Assembly: GCA_017543905.1 (NCBI GenBank)
Contig: JAFYFC010000036.1
Coordinates: 1 to 64,000 of the forward strand
Source of the DNA: Clostridia bacterium
Lineage (GTDB): Bacteria > Bacillota > Clostridia > Christensenellales > Aristaeellaceae
Reading direction: 5' to 3'
Length of the DNA stretch: 64,000 nucleotides
Shown here: positions 25,656 through 33,872 of the stretch, one piece after another
How the letters are laid out: each line of letters begins with the position of its first letter
Position numbering within the stretch: position 1 is the first letter of the stretch
Program-made: the position numbers and the translations under genes
The notes under the pieces: generated by a model
The model's input: the letters and a program-made list of their open reading frames with translations, nothing else
Database searches by the model: none
What the model was told of the DNA's origin: nothing

Positions 25656-26382
25656 ACCGCAGATAGGCGTCGTCGCCTCGCGGCGAGGCGAGAATGGCAG
25701 GCTTATAGTCAACCCGAATATCGCGCGCTTCATTACCGACAACGGGGGCGAGGTGAGAGCGTACGACTACGAGAAGCTTAAGCTTTACGAGCTGATAGGC
25801 GAGGTCGTACAGACGGACGGCTTCGTGTTTCCGGGCGGCGGAGACCTGAACCCCTCCTACTACGAGCAGGAAAAGCTGCCTGAATGCGCTGAGCCGGTGC
25901 GCGCGTGGGACGATCTCGAAATGAATCTGTTTCCGCTGCTTATGGCGCGCGGCCTGCCTATACTCGGCATCTGCCGCGGCTGTCAGGTGATAAACGTGGG
26001 CTTCGGCGGCACGCTCATACAGGACCTGCCTTCTCAGAAGGGCTTAAACCACAGACAGGACGATAAAAACGGCGCGTATTCGCATACGGTGCATATTACG
26101 CCCGGCACGCGGCTTTCAGCTGCCGTGGGAATGGACGAGCTGAACGTGAACAGCTATCACCATCAGGCCATCGACGAGGTCGCAGGCGGCTTCAGGGTGT
26201 GCGCGCGCGCACACGACGGCACGGTGGAGGGGATAGAAAGCGCCGCGCCCGCGCAGTTCATACTCGGCGTACAGTGGCATCCCGAGATGCTGCCGGACGA
26301 TCCTGCGAGCAAGGCTGTATTCGCAGCCTTCATGGACGCGGTCAGAAAACACAAAAGCATTAAATGTTCCAAGGAGGATTAG
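25645..26382 (+). CDS. Gamma-glutamyl-gamma-aminobutyrate hydrolase family protein (class I amidotransferase)
   Basis: This 245-residue protein of the PuuD-like peptidase C26 family has the nucleophile elbow ILGICRGCQVINVGFGG (Cys near residue 114) and the His-x-Glu end GVQWHPEM near 210. FPGGGDLNPSYY near 64 forms the oxyanion region. The family hydrolyses gamma-glutamyl amides; the true substrate is uncertain. It overlaps thyX by 11 bases, so it is translationally coupled in the lon operon. Confidence 0.9.
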   Translation: MENKPQIGVVASRRGENGRLIVNPNIARFITDNGGEVRAYDYEKLKLYELIGEVVQTDGFVFPGGGDLNPSYYEQEKLPECAEPVRAWDDLEMNLFPLLMARGLPILGICRGCQVINVGFGGTLIQDLPSQKGLNHRQDDKNGAYSHTVHITPGTRLSAAVGMDELNVNSYHHQAIDEVAGGFRVCARAHDGTVEGIESAAPAQFILGVQWHPEMLPDDPASKAVFAAFMDAVRKHKSIKCSKED

Positions 26383-26384
26383 GC

Positions 26385-27164
26385 ATGAAAAACTTTGTCG
26401 TCGGAGCGCAGCTCTACTCGGTAAGACCCTTGATGCAGACCGAACAGGACATTGCCGCCACGTTTAAGGCGATACGTGAGATGGGCTATACCACCTGCCA
26501 GCTCTCAGGGCAGAACCGCAGCATTCCAAGCGAAAAAATAGCGGAACTGCTTAAGGAGGCGGGGCTTAAGTGCGTAGTTACGCATAACTCCATGAAGGAC
26601 TTTGAAGAGGATATCGACGCGCTCATACAGCGCCATAAGACCTGGAACTGCGCGTATGCGGGGCTGGGCGCGATGCCTAAGGAGTATCACGAGGACATAG
26701 AGGGCTTCAGGAGCTTTGCCAAAAAGGCGAACGCGTTTGCGGAAAGGCTCGCGGACGACGGCATTACGTTCGTGTACCACAATCACGCTTTCGAGTTTGC
26801 GCGCTACGACGGCGTGCTGGGCATGGACGTGCTGTTTGACGAGTTCGGCCCCAAAACACAGTTCGAGCTCGATACCTACTGGGTGCAGGAGGGCGGCGCG
26901 AATCCCGCCAAGTGGATACGCCGCGTGGACGGCAGAATGGACGTGGGTCATTTCAAGGACATGGCGGGACAGAACAGCAACACCTCGCTCATGGTACCCT
27001 TCGGCTGCGGCAATCTCGATTGGGACGAAATCCGCCTCGCGTGCGAAGAAACTCACGTAAAGTATATGGAGATCGAGCAGGACAACGCCGCGGACAAGCC
27101 CGATCCGCTGGGCGAGATGCGTATGTCCGCCGACAATCTCAAAAAGCTCGGCTTCACGCTCTGA
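26385..27164 (+). CDS. Sugar phosphate isomerase/epimerase (xylose isomerase-like TIM barrel)
   Basis: This 259-residue AP-endonuclease-2/xylose-isomerase-like TIM barrel shows VGAQLYSVR at the start, FVYHNHAFEFARYDG near 130, QFELDTYWVQEGG near 165, VGHFKDMAG near 193 and YMEIEQDNA near 230. These supply the Glu, Asp and His metal ligands of the family. The sugar substrate is unknown. The ATG at 26385 follows AAGGAGG by seven bases. Its stop overlaps the tadA start (TGATG). Confidence 0.9.
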   Translation: MKNFVVGAQLYSVRPLMQTEQDIAATFKAIREMGYTTCQLSGQNRSIPSEKIAELLKEAGLKCVVTHNSMKDFEEDIDALIQRHKTWNCAYAGLGAMPKEYHEDIEGFRSFAKKANAFAERLADDGITFVYHNHAFEFARYDGVLGMDVLFDEFGPKTQFELDTYWVQEGGANPAKWIRRVDGRMDVGHFKDMAGQNSNTSLMVPFGCGNLDWDEIRLACEETHVKYMEIEQDNAADKPDPLGEMRMSADNLKKLGFTL

Positions 27165-27643
27165 TGAAATTCACGTCTTTTGACGAAAACTGCATGCGCC
27201 TTGCGTTAAACGAGGCGCATGCTGCATATGCCGCGGGCGAGATAGCTGTGGGCTGCGTTATTGCGGACGCCGAGGGCGTGATAAGCGGAGCGCATAACGA
27301 GTGTGAGGCTTCAGACGACGTTTGCGCGCACGCCGAGATACTCGCTCTGCGCCGGGCGGGCAGGCGCGCGCTCAGAGGCGCGACGCTGTATGTGACGCTC
27401 GAGCCCTGCCCGATGTGCGCGGGCGCGATCGCGCTGAGCGGCTTAAAGCGGGTGGTTTACGGCGCGGCAGACAAGAAATACGGCTGCTGCGGCAGCGTGT
27501 ACCGTATAACCGAGGACCCCGCCTTTGGCGGCTTCTGCTTATCAGACGGAGGCTGTCTGGAAACGGAATGCGCCGAGCTGCTCGGCAAATGCTTTTCGGA
27601 TATGCGCGCAGGCCGCACGTCGTCTGAAGCCCTGCTGAAATGA
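27164..27643 (+). CDS. tadA: tRNA-specific adenosine deaminase
   Basis: This 159-residue deaminase has the zinc/catalytic motifs CAHAEILAL (His and Glu near 57-59) and LEPCPMCAGAI (two Cys near 87-90), as expected for TadA. It converts A34 to inosine in tRNA-Arg(ACG). The start overlaps the preceding stop. It is the last gene of the lon operon and is followed by a hairpin at 27664-27701. Confidence 0.95.
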   Translation: MKFTSFDENCMRLALNEAHAAYAAGEIAVGCVIADAEGVISGAHNECEASDDVCAHAEILALRRAGRRALRGATLYVTLEPCPMCAGAIALSGLKRVVYGAADKKYGCCGSVYRITEDPAFGGFCLSDGGCLETECAELLGKCFSDMRAGRTSSEALLK

Positions 27644-27663
27644 GCCTTAAGCCGGAACGAAAC

Positions 27664-27701
27664 AAAAAAACGCCCGCATCGTAATATGCGAACGGGATTT
27701 T
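27664..27701. terminator. Bidirectional terminator between tadA and the LCP gene
   Basis: CCCGCAT and ATGCGAACGGG arms form an imperfect hairpin, with an A-run on the left and ATTTTCGGTTT on the right. It separates two convergent genes. Confidence 0.6.
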
Positions 27702-27730
27702 CGGTTTAAGCGCGAACGCGCCGCCGCGGC

Positions 27731-28837
27731 TTACTTTCCGTATACGAAGCTTATGAACGCTCTGCGGTTTGCCGCATAGTCCACGTCGTAAAACATGCTG
27801 CCGCTGTCGGTGTAGGTGCCGTTTACGGGGAGGCGCGTCTGATCTATGTGCTTTACGGCGCCGCTTATAAGCGCGTGCTCGGCCAAAGAAAGCAGCTGAG
27901 CGCGGGTGAGATTGGTCTGTATGCAGCCGATGCCCTTTGCCGCAAGCCGGATAAGCCTGATGGGATGCCTGAAATTCACGTTTTCAAGCGCGGCGGAAAC
28001 TACGCGGCGCTGCCTGTTCGTGCGGCCGTAGTCGCTGTCCGTTTTGCGTATGCGCGCGTAACCCAGCGCCTGCATGCCGTCAAGCTGCAGATCGCCGCCC
28101 GCGAACAGGTATTCCTGCCTGTAGAGCGCAAGCGCCTGATCGTATGTAAGCTCGCCTGAATTATAGCGTCTGCGCAGTATTTCGTGCACGTTTACGTTTA
28201 TCTGCTCCGCTTCAGCGTTTGAGACGCCCTCTATGTAAACGCCGCCCATCAGATCTATGAGCGCGGGGAAGCTTTCGTAGTCCACAAGCGCGTATTTGCT
28301 TATATCCAGACCGAAATTTAGGTTTATCGTCTGCAGCAGCAGGCTTGTGCCGCCGTAGGCGTAGGCGGCGTTCAGGCGGTGCATGCCCGTATAGCCCGGA
28401 ATGCTTACGCCGGTATCGCGCTGAAGGGATGTAAGGCAGATGCGGTCGCTGCCGAGAGACGCGATCATCATCGTATCGGAGCGGCTGGTGCCGGAGGAAT
28501 CGAGGTCCGTGCCTATTAAAAGGATATGAGTGTATTCCTCTCCCAGCGCGGAGGGCGTATACGTGCCGAGCGCGGAGAGGGGGAGTACATACAGACCGGC
28601 GGGGACGAGCGCGAGCAGGACGAGCACGGCGAGCGCGATCGTCAGACGCCTTAACACGCGCTTTGCGCTGCGGGGCCTGTTGTGCGCGCGGGTCTTTGCT
28701 TTTAAGCGCTTGACGGGCGCGCGTTTTTTTACGGCGCGCGCAGACCCGGCCGGACGCGCTTTCCTGCGCGCGGGCTGTCTGATGCCGCTTATATGTTTTT
28801 CTTTATTCTTGTTTTTCTGAGGTCTGTCGTAATACAA
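27731..28837 (-). CDS. LytR-CpsA-Psr (LCP) family protein
   Basis: This 368-residue protein has a very basic cytoplasmic N-terminus (about 1-65), one membrane helix (about 67-90) and an extracellular LCP domain. That domain carries LIGTDLDSSGTSRSDTMMIASL near 110, LQRDTGVSIPGYTGMHRLNAAYAYGG near 137, the DYESFPALIDLMGGV block near 185 and ALGYARIRKTDSDYGRTNRQRRVV near 260. LCP enzymes attach teichoic acids or capsular polymers to peptidoglycan from lipid-linked precursors. The start is a TTG at 28837 seven bases after AGGAG. It may anchor the polysaccharide made by the locus at 50-64 kb, though it is not adjacent. Confidence 0.92.
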   Translation of the reverse strand: MYYDRPQKNKNKEKHISGIRQPARRKARPAGSARAVKKRAPVKRLKAKTRAHNRPRSAKRVLRRLTIALAVLVLLALVPAGLYVLPLSALGTYTPSALGEEYTHILLIGTDLDSSGTSRSDTMMIASLGSDRICLTSLQRDTGVSIPGYTGMHRLNAAYAYGGTSLLLQTINLNFGLDISKYALVDYESFPALIDLMGGVYIEGVSNAEAEQINVNVHEILRRRYNSGELTYDQALALYRQEYLFAGGDLQLDGMQALGYARIRKTDSDYGRTNRQRRVVSAALENVNFRHPIRLIRLAAKGIGCIQTNLTRAQLLSLAEHALISGAVKHIDQTRLPVNGTYTDSGSMFYDVDYAANRRAFISFVYGK

Positions 28838-28854
28838 TTCGAGGCTCCTGATAA

Positions 28855-28880
28855 ACGGGGGCTGCGGCGCAGCCCCCGTA
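28855..28880 (-). terminator. Hairpin after the GH130 gene
   Basis: A perfect GC-rich inverted repeat (ACGGGGGCTGC / GCAGCCCCCGT) is followed on the minus strand by TTTA. It lies between the GH130 stop and the LCP start. Confidence 0.6.
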
Positions 28881-28893
28881 AACGGAATTGAAA

Positions 28894-29877
28894 TCAGACG
28901 GCGTTGTTTTTCTTAATGAAGTCAATTACCTCGTCGACCTTGCAGAACGCAAGGCAGATTACCGTGTCCGCGCCGCCGTAGTAGATAGCTATGCGGCCGG
29001 TGTCCGCGTCGGTAAGCGCGGCGCAGGGGAAGGTCACGTTCGGCACGTCGCCGATCTGCTCGTAAGGCATCTGCGGGGAAATGAGGTACGGCTCCGCGCG
29101 CGCGATCACCTTCCAGGGCTGCTCGAGATCGAGCAGGCAGGCGCCGAAGGAATACACGTAGCCGTTGCAGCTCGTGAGCACGCCGTGATAGAATAAGAGC
29201 CAGCCCTCGTCCGTTTTTATCGGGATGGGGCCCGCGCCGATCTTGGTGGACTGCCAGCCGCCGCGCGTGCCCATCACGTAACGATGCTTGCCCCAGTAGC
29301 ACAGGTCGGGAGATTCGCTGTAGAAAATATCACCGAAGGGCGTGTGTCCGTTGTCGGAGGGGCGGGAGAGCATGGCGTAATTGCCGTTTATTTTTTCGGG
29401 GAACATGACGCCGTTTCTGTTAAAGGGCAGGAACGCGTTTTCCTTCTGATAGTAGACCCTGAAATCCGTGGTCGTGGCGACGCCGATGGTGGGGCCGTGG
29501 AACCAGTTGCACCAGGTCACTATGTATTCGTCGCCGATTTTGCAGCAGCGCGGGTCGTAGCCGTATCTGAAGCCGCCTACTTCCTTTGCGTTCGGGTTGA
29601 GCAGCACGAACGGCTCCGGATCTATATCCCAGTGTATCGCGTCCTTGCTGTGCGCGGAATGGATACGCATTTCACGGCGTCTGTCGTCCACACGGAAAAC
29701 GCCCGCGAATTCGCCCTCGAAGGGCACGACGGCGCTGTTGAATATGGAGTTTGCGCAGGGCACGGCGTTTCTGGGCACGATGGGGTTCGCGCTGTAGCGC
29801 CATACGACCTCAGAGCAGCCTGCGGGTCTGTCCTCCCAGGGGATGTTGGGCAGGGAAGCGCCTATGATTTTAGCCAT
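28894..29877 (-). CDS. Glycoside hydrolase family 130 phosphorylase
   Basis: This 327-residue five-bladed beta-propeller protein of GH130 type shows NSAVVPFEGEFAGVFRVDD near 46, DPRCCKIGDEYIVTWCNW near 108 (the Asp is the family acid), and WQSTKIGAGPIPIKTDEGWLLFYHGV near 207. Family members phosphorolyse beta-mannosides, such as mannosyl-glucose or mannooligosaccharides. The precise substrate is not readable. AGGAGG precedes the ATG. It follows mrp by 32 bases but no mannan-transport genes are adjacent. Confidence 0.9.
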   Translation of the reverse strand: MAKIIGASLPNIPWEDRPAGCSEVVWRYSANPIVPRNAVPCANSIFNSAVVPFEGEFAGVFRVDDRRREMRIHSAHSKDAIHWDIDPEPFVLLNPNAKEVGGFRYGYDPRCCKIGDEYIVTWCNWFHGPTIGVATTTDFRVYYQKENAFLPFNRNGVMFPEKINGNYAMLSRPSDNGHTPFGDIFYSESPDLCYWGKHRYVMGTRGGWQSTKIGAGPIPIKTDEGWLLFYHGVLTSCNGYVYSFGACLLDLEQPWKVIARAEPYLISPQMPYEQIGDVPNVTFPCAALTDADTGRIAIYYGGADTVICLAFCKVDEVIDFIKKNNAV

Positions 29878-29909
29878 GGGATATCCTCCTTATAAATTGA
29901 AAACTTGGT

Positions 29910-30734
29910 TTACGCCTTGAGTATGTTCGCAATGAAGCCGTCCAGCCAGTCGCCCTCAAACAGCTCCAACATGCCTTTGTCGCAGGCGGCGGCGAGCTTG
30001 GGATTTATGGGCAGCAGGGCGGTGTTGTCGGTCTTCGCCAAAGCCGCGGCCTCTGCGATGCGGCTTTCGCCGAAGGGATAGATCCGCTTCAGACAATCGG
30101 GACACTCGATGTAGCTCATGTTTTCGACCAGACCGAGTATAGGGATATTCATCATCTCCGCCATGTTGACGGCCTTCTGCACCACCATGCCGACCAATTC
30201 CTGCGGGGAGGTGACTATGATTATTCCGTCGACGGGCAGCGACTGGAACACCGTCAGCGGCACGTCGCCCGTGCCCGGAGGCATATCTATGAACATGACG
30301 TCGTTGTCGCCCCAGTCGACGTCGGTCCAGAACTGCTTGACCGTGCCCGCGATAACGGGGCCGCGCCAGATGACGGGGTCAGTTTCGTTCTGCAAAAGCA
30401 GATTGACGCTCATGACCTTGATGCCGGTGGCGGTCAGCGCGGGGTACAGGGTGGTATCGTCCGCGTCCGCTGCCTTGGCGAACTTGAACATTTTGGGTAT
30501 CGACGGGCCGGTCACGTCCGCGTCCAGCACGGCGGTTTTAAGATCCATGCGCCGTGCGAGCGTGGCCATCAGTCCGCAAACGAGACTTTTGCCCACGCCG
30601 CCCTTGCCGCTTACGACCGCGATCACCTTTTTTACCGAGGAATGCTCGTTCAGCTTTTCTTTCTGTATCGCGTTTTCGCGGCTCTCGCAGTTCGCGGAGC
30701 AGGTGGAACAATCGTGAGTGCACTGTTCAGACAT
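29910..30734 (-). CDS. mrp: Mrp/NBP35-family Fe-S cluster carrier ATPase
   Basis: This 274-residue P-loop ATPase has the deviant Walker A GKGGVGKSLVCGL near residue 43 and switch DMPPGTGDVPLTV near 150. A C-terminal CPDC pair lies near 210. The N-terminus MSEQCTHDCSTCSANC carries four closely spaced cysteines, as in NBP35-type members. These ligands suggest transient [4Fe-4S] binding and transfer to apoproteins in the cytoplasm. It has a clear promoter and precedes GH130. Confidence 0.93.
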   Translation of the reverse strand: MSEQCTHDCSTCSANCESRENAIQKEKLNEHSSVKKVIAVVSGKGGVGKSLVCGLMATLARRMDLKTAVLDADVTGPSIPKMFKFAKAADADDTTLYPALTATGIKVMSVNLLLQNETDPVIWRGPVIAGTVKQFWTDVDWGDNDVMFIDMPPGTGDVPLTVFQSLPVDGIIIVTSPQELVGMVVQKAVNMAEMMNIPILGLVENMSYIECPDCLKRIYPFGESRIAEAAALAKTDNTALLPINPKLAAACDKGMLELFEGDWLDGFIANILKA

Positions 30735-30761
30735 ATAACGCCTCCGAAGTTTATTTGAGCC

Positions 30762-30790
30762 AGTATAGCATTATTCGAAATGCCTTGCAA
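30762..30790 (-). promoter_or_regulatory. Promoter of mrp
   Basis: Minus-strand TTGCAA (30785-30790), a 17-base spacer and TATACT (30762-30767), about 28 bases before the mrp ATG. The rest of the 30735-30913 gap shows nothing else. Confidence 0.78.
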
Positions 30791-30913
30791 GCGTTTCAGT
30801 GAAAATAAAACGAATATCCGTATAAGGAAATATGAAGAGCCGGTATGCAAGTGAAGAAATCCGCTGAAGAGACGGACGGGGCCGTGCGCGCGGCCCCTGA
30901 TGAGCGGCACGCT

Positions 30914-32245
30914 TCAGTACAGCGTGATATCGCGCAGATAAACCTTGTCGCGCGCACAGGTCACGGTTATCCAGATTTCGTTTACGTCTTCGGCAAATTC
31001 CGCCTGGCAGATTTTTTTGTGCCCGACGGTCGAGCCGCGGTACGCGCTGCCGGGGCCGGTCTTTATCTCGAAGGACTCTATGCGCTGTCCGTGCGTCAGG
31101 TCCTCGCGCAAAACGACGTATCTGGGACGCGCGGGAGCGCTTAAGCTGACGCGGATCACGCAGCGTCCGTCGGCGCTTTCTGCAACTGTTTCGCATGCGC
31201 AGGGCAGCTCGCGCCCGAACTCCGCGTCAAGCCTTTTACCGAACTGTCTTAGTGCCTCGACGTCCCGCGGATCGAATGTGCCGTCCGGACGCGGCGGGAT
31301 ATTCAGGTTCATGCAGGAATTGCCGCCGCACACGCGAAGGTAGCTGTCAAAAAGATTTTCCGCGCTGCGCGGCTCCTCCTGCGGGTGATAAAACCAGCCC
31401 GGGCGTATCGAAAAATCTGTCTCGCTGCCCACGAACGCAAGCCCCTTCGCGCCGATTATATTGCTGAGCGCGCCGATGTCGGGCTGAGTGTTGTATATCC
31501 CGCGCAGGGGAGAATCGACGAGCGGCGCGCGCGTCTGCTCCTCGGCGCGAAAGCACAGATCGCTCGGCACGACCGCCCATTCGGCAGTGCGCGTCTGCGC
31601 AGCTTCGTTCCCGCACCAGCGCACGTCGGGACCGAAGTCCATGAATATGCACGCGTTGGGCTGATACTTGCGCACGAGGGCGTTAAAGCGGTCAAAGTCG
31701 TACACCTGCTTTTTGCCGTTTGGGCCTTCGCCGCAGGCGCCGTCCTGCCATACCATGAACAGCTCGCCGTAACCGGTCAGCAGCTCCGTCAGCTGCGCGG
31801 CGTAATAGTCGTTGTAGGCGGGCGTGCCGTAGAGGGGGCTGTTTCTGTCCCAGGGCGACAGATACACGCCGAACTTTATTCCGCCCCGCGCGCACGCCTC
31901 GGCGGCCTCGCGCACGATGTCGCCCTTGCCGTTTTTATACGGCGAGTTTTTGACGGAATGCTCGGTATACTTTGAGGGCCACAGGCAAAAGCCGTCATGG
32001 TGCTTGCAGGTAAGCACCATGCCCTTCAGATGCGCGGCCTTTATCGCCTCGACCCATGCGTCGCAGTCGAGCCTGCAGGGGTTGAATATCGCCGGATCCT
32101 CGCTGCCGTCGCCCCACTCCCTACCCGTATAGGTGTTCACCGTAAAATGCACGAACGCGTACATCTCGGTATCGAACCATTCGAGCTGGCGTCTGGAGGG
32201 CACGACGCGGGCTGCGGCTTTCAGAAACGCGCTTAAGTCAGCCAT
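30914..32245 (-). CDS. Alpha-L-fucosidase, GH29
   Basis: This 443-residue GH29 enzyme has no signal peptide. It shows the family blocks MYAFVHFTVNTYTGREWG near 28, GMVLTCKHHDGFCLWPSKYTEHSV near 74, GGIKFGVYLSPWDR near 120 and FMVWQDGACGEGPNG near 164. The Asp of the WQDG motif is the expected nucleophile. A small beta-sandwich domain follows (about 350-443, SYRGSTVGHKKICQAEF-type). It releases alpha-L-fucose from glycans and probably acts in the cytoplasm. It starts four bases after the GH5 stop, so the two are cotranscribed. Confidence 0.92.
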   Translation of the reverse strand: MADLSAFLKAAARVVPSRRQLEWFDTEMYAFVHFTVNTYTGREWGDGSEDPAIFNPCRLDCDAWVEAIKAAHLKGMVLTCKHHDGFCLWPSKYTEHSVKNSPYKNGKGDIVREAAEACARGGIKFGVYLSPWDRNSPLYGTPAYNDYYAAQLTELLTGYGELFMVWQDGACGEGPNGKKQVYDFDRFNALVRKYQPNACIFMDFGPDVRWCGNEAAQTRTAEWAVVPSDLCFRAEEQTRAPLVDSPLRGIYNTQPDIGALSNIIGAKGLAFVGSETDFSIRPGWFYHPQEEPRSAENLFDSYLRVCGGNSCMNLNIPPRPDGTFDPRDVEALRQFGKRLDAEFGRELPCACETVAESADGRCVIRVSLSAPARPRYVVLREDLTHGQRIESFEIKTGPGSAYRGSTVGHKKICQAEFAEDVNEIWITVTCARDKVYLRDITLY

Positions 32246-32249
32246 ACGC

Positions 32250-33809
32250 TCAGTTCTTTACCAGACGCAGTCCGGAAATATTTACGGTGTAGGGCGTGTC
32301 GCCCTCCTGCGCGCCGATATTGAACACCAGCGCGACGCGCTCGTCGGTGTTCGAGTCCATAGTGAAGGTCTGAGTTACGTGTACGGTCTGAGTATCCGCG
32401 TCCACGCTGCCGCCGGCGTATGCGCTGTAGGAGCCGTAGCTCTGCTGGAAATAGTAATCGAACGTGAGCGCGCGCGACGCGCTTACGTCGAATTCCACGC
32501 TGTAGTCTGCGCCCTTTTCAAGCGTGATATAGGAATACGTGGGCTGTACGTGCCACGGCGAAGCGCCGGGCTTCTGCACGGTTATGCTTACGACTCCGGA
32601 GTCGTAGTCTATGTCCGCCAGACCGCCCTGCGATTTGTCCACCCACAGGTTCCATTTGGTGTCGTCGGAGCAGAGGTTGGCGTCGTCTGCGCCGTCTCTG
32701 AGGGTCACCTCGACGTCCTCGCCCTGTGCGGTGCGCACCATCACGTCGATCAGATAGGGGAACGCCACCGTGCCGGAGCGGCGGTTCACAAGACGGAAGC
32801 CCGAGCCGTTGTCCCACCAGAGGCACTTAATGCCGAGGTCCAGCGCGGTCTTCACATAATACTTGGCCCAGGTTTCGCGTTCGTAATCGTTCTGCTTGTC
32901 CTCGGCGCCGAACTCGCCTGCCAGACAGGGGATGCCCTTGGATATGAACGCGTTATATACGTTTTTGAAATAAGTGTCTATGTCGTTTGGCTTCCAGCCG
33001 GTAGTGCGGGGATATTCGCCGGCGGTGAAATGATACGGCACGTACATATGCACGCCCGCGATCAGGCAGCCCTCCGCGCTGTCTGCAGGCAGCACGAAAG
33101 CGTTTACGGTGTTGGAGCTGCCGCCCGCGCAGTAGGTGTTGATAACGAGTATGCGCTCATCGTTATTGCCGCCCGTGGCGCGCACGGTGTCCACGAAAAG
33201 CTGGCTGAGCTCGTTCGTTATCGGTCCGGATACGGCGTTCGCGCCCGACCAGGAATTGAATTCGTCCAGTATTTCGTTGAAGTTTTCAAACATCAGCCTG
33301 TCGTCGTAATCGCGGAAGCTTTCGGCTATCTGCTGCCAGAGCAGCGTGAATATGCGCTTATTTTCCTCAAGACCGGTTTTCGAGGCGTGCAGCCAGCCCT
33401 TTTCGCCCGTGTCGTGATGTATGTTGAGTATCACGTACATATCGCATTCGAGCGCCATGTCCACTACCTCGTGCACGCGCGCCATCCAGGCGGGGTCGAC
33501 GGTGTAGTTTTCGTCCATGTGCGTGTACCAGGTCACGGGTATGCGCACGGTGTCGAAGCCGAGACTTCTGAGCAGCTCGAACAGCGGCTTTTTGGTATAA
33601 GGATTGCCCCAAATTGTTTCGCTGCTCAGGCCGGCGGAGCCGAACTCGTTTTTGTCGAACGCGTCGAACGTGTTGCCGAGATTCCATCCTATCGTTATGT
33701 CGTTCATGCGCTGCCACGCAGGCGTGAGGGGTGCGTCCTCGCCTATCGCGCAGGGCAGAACGGACAGCGCCAGCAATAACGCCAGCAGAGCAGATACGAG
33801 CTTTTTCAT
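32250..33809 (-). CDS. Secreted GH5 endoglucanase-like protein with C-terminal carbohydrate-binding domain
   Basis: This 519-residue protein has a signal peptide (about 1-23) and a GH5 TIM barrel (about 30-360). The barrel shows WNLGNTFDAF near 43, VRIPVTWYTHMD near 90, HHDTGEKGW near 130, the acid/base Glu in FENFNEILDEFNSW near 175, and the nucleophile Glu in CLAGEFGAEDK near 285. A beta-sandwich module of CBM4/9 type lies at about 370-519. It probably cleaves beta-glucans or related plant polymers outside the cell. GGAGG precedes the ATG. It is immediately upstream of GH29. Confidence 0.9.
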   Translation of the reverse strand: MKKLVSALLALLLALSVLPCAIGEDAPLTPAWQRMNDITIGWNLGNTFDAFDKNEFGSAGLSSETIWGNPYTKKPLFELLRSLGFDTVRIPVTWYTHMDENYTVDPAWMARVHEVVDMALECDMYVILNIHHDTGEKGWLHASKTGLEENKRIFTLLWQQIAESFRDYDDRLMFENFNEILDEFNSWSGANAVSGPITNELSQLFVDTVRATGGNNDERILVINTYCAGGSSNTVNAFVLPADSAEGCLIAGVHMYVPYHFTAGEYPRTTGWKPNDIDTYFKNVYNAFISKGIPCLAGEFGAEDKQNDYERETWAKYYVKTALDLGIKCLWWDNGSGFRLVNRRSGTVAFPYLIDVMVRTAQGEDVEVTLRDGADDANLCSDDTKWNLWVDKSQGGLADIDYDSGVVSITVQKPGASPWHVQPTYSYITLEKGADYSVEFDVSASRALTFDYYFQQSYGSYSAYAGGSVDADTQTVHVTQTFTMDSNTDERVALVFNIGAQEGDTPYTVNISGLRLVKN

Positions 33810-33872
33810 GCATATACCTCCGATATAATAATATGAGCCGGCAGCGCAGCGCCGCCGACTCTGTGTATACGG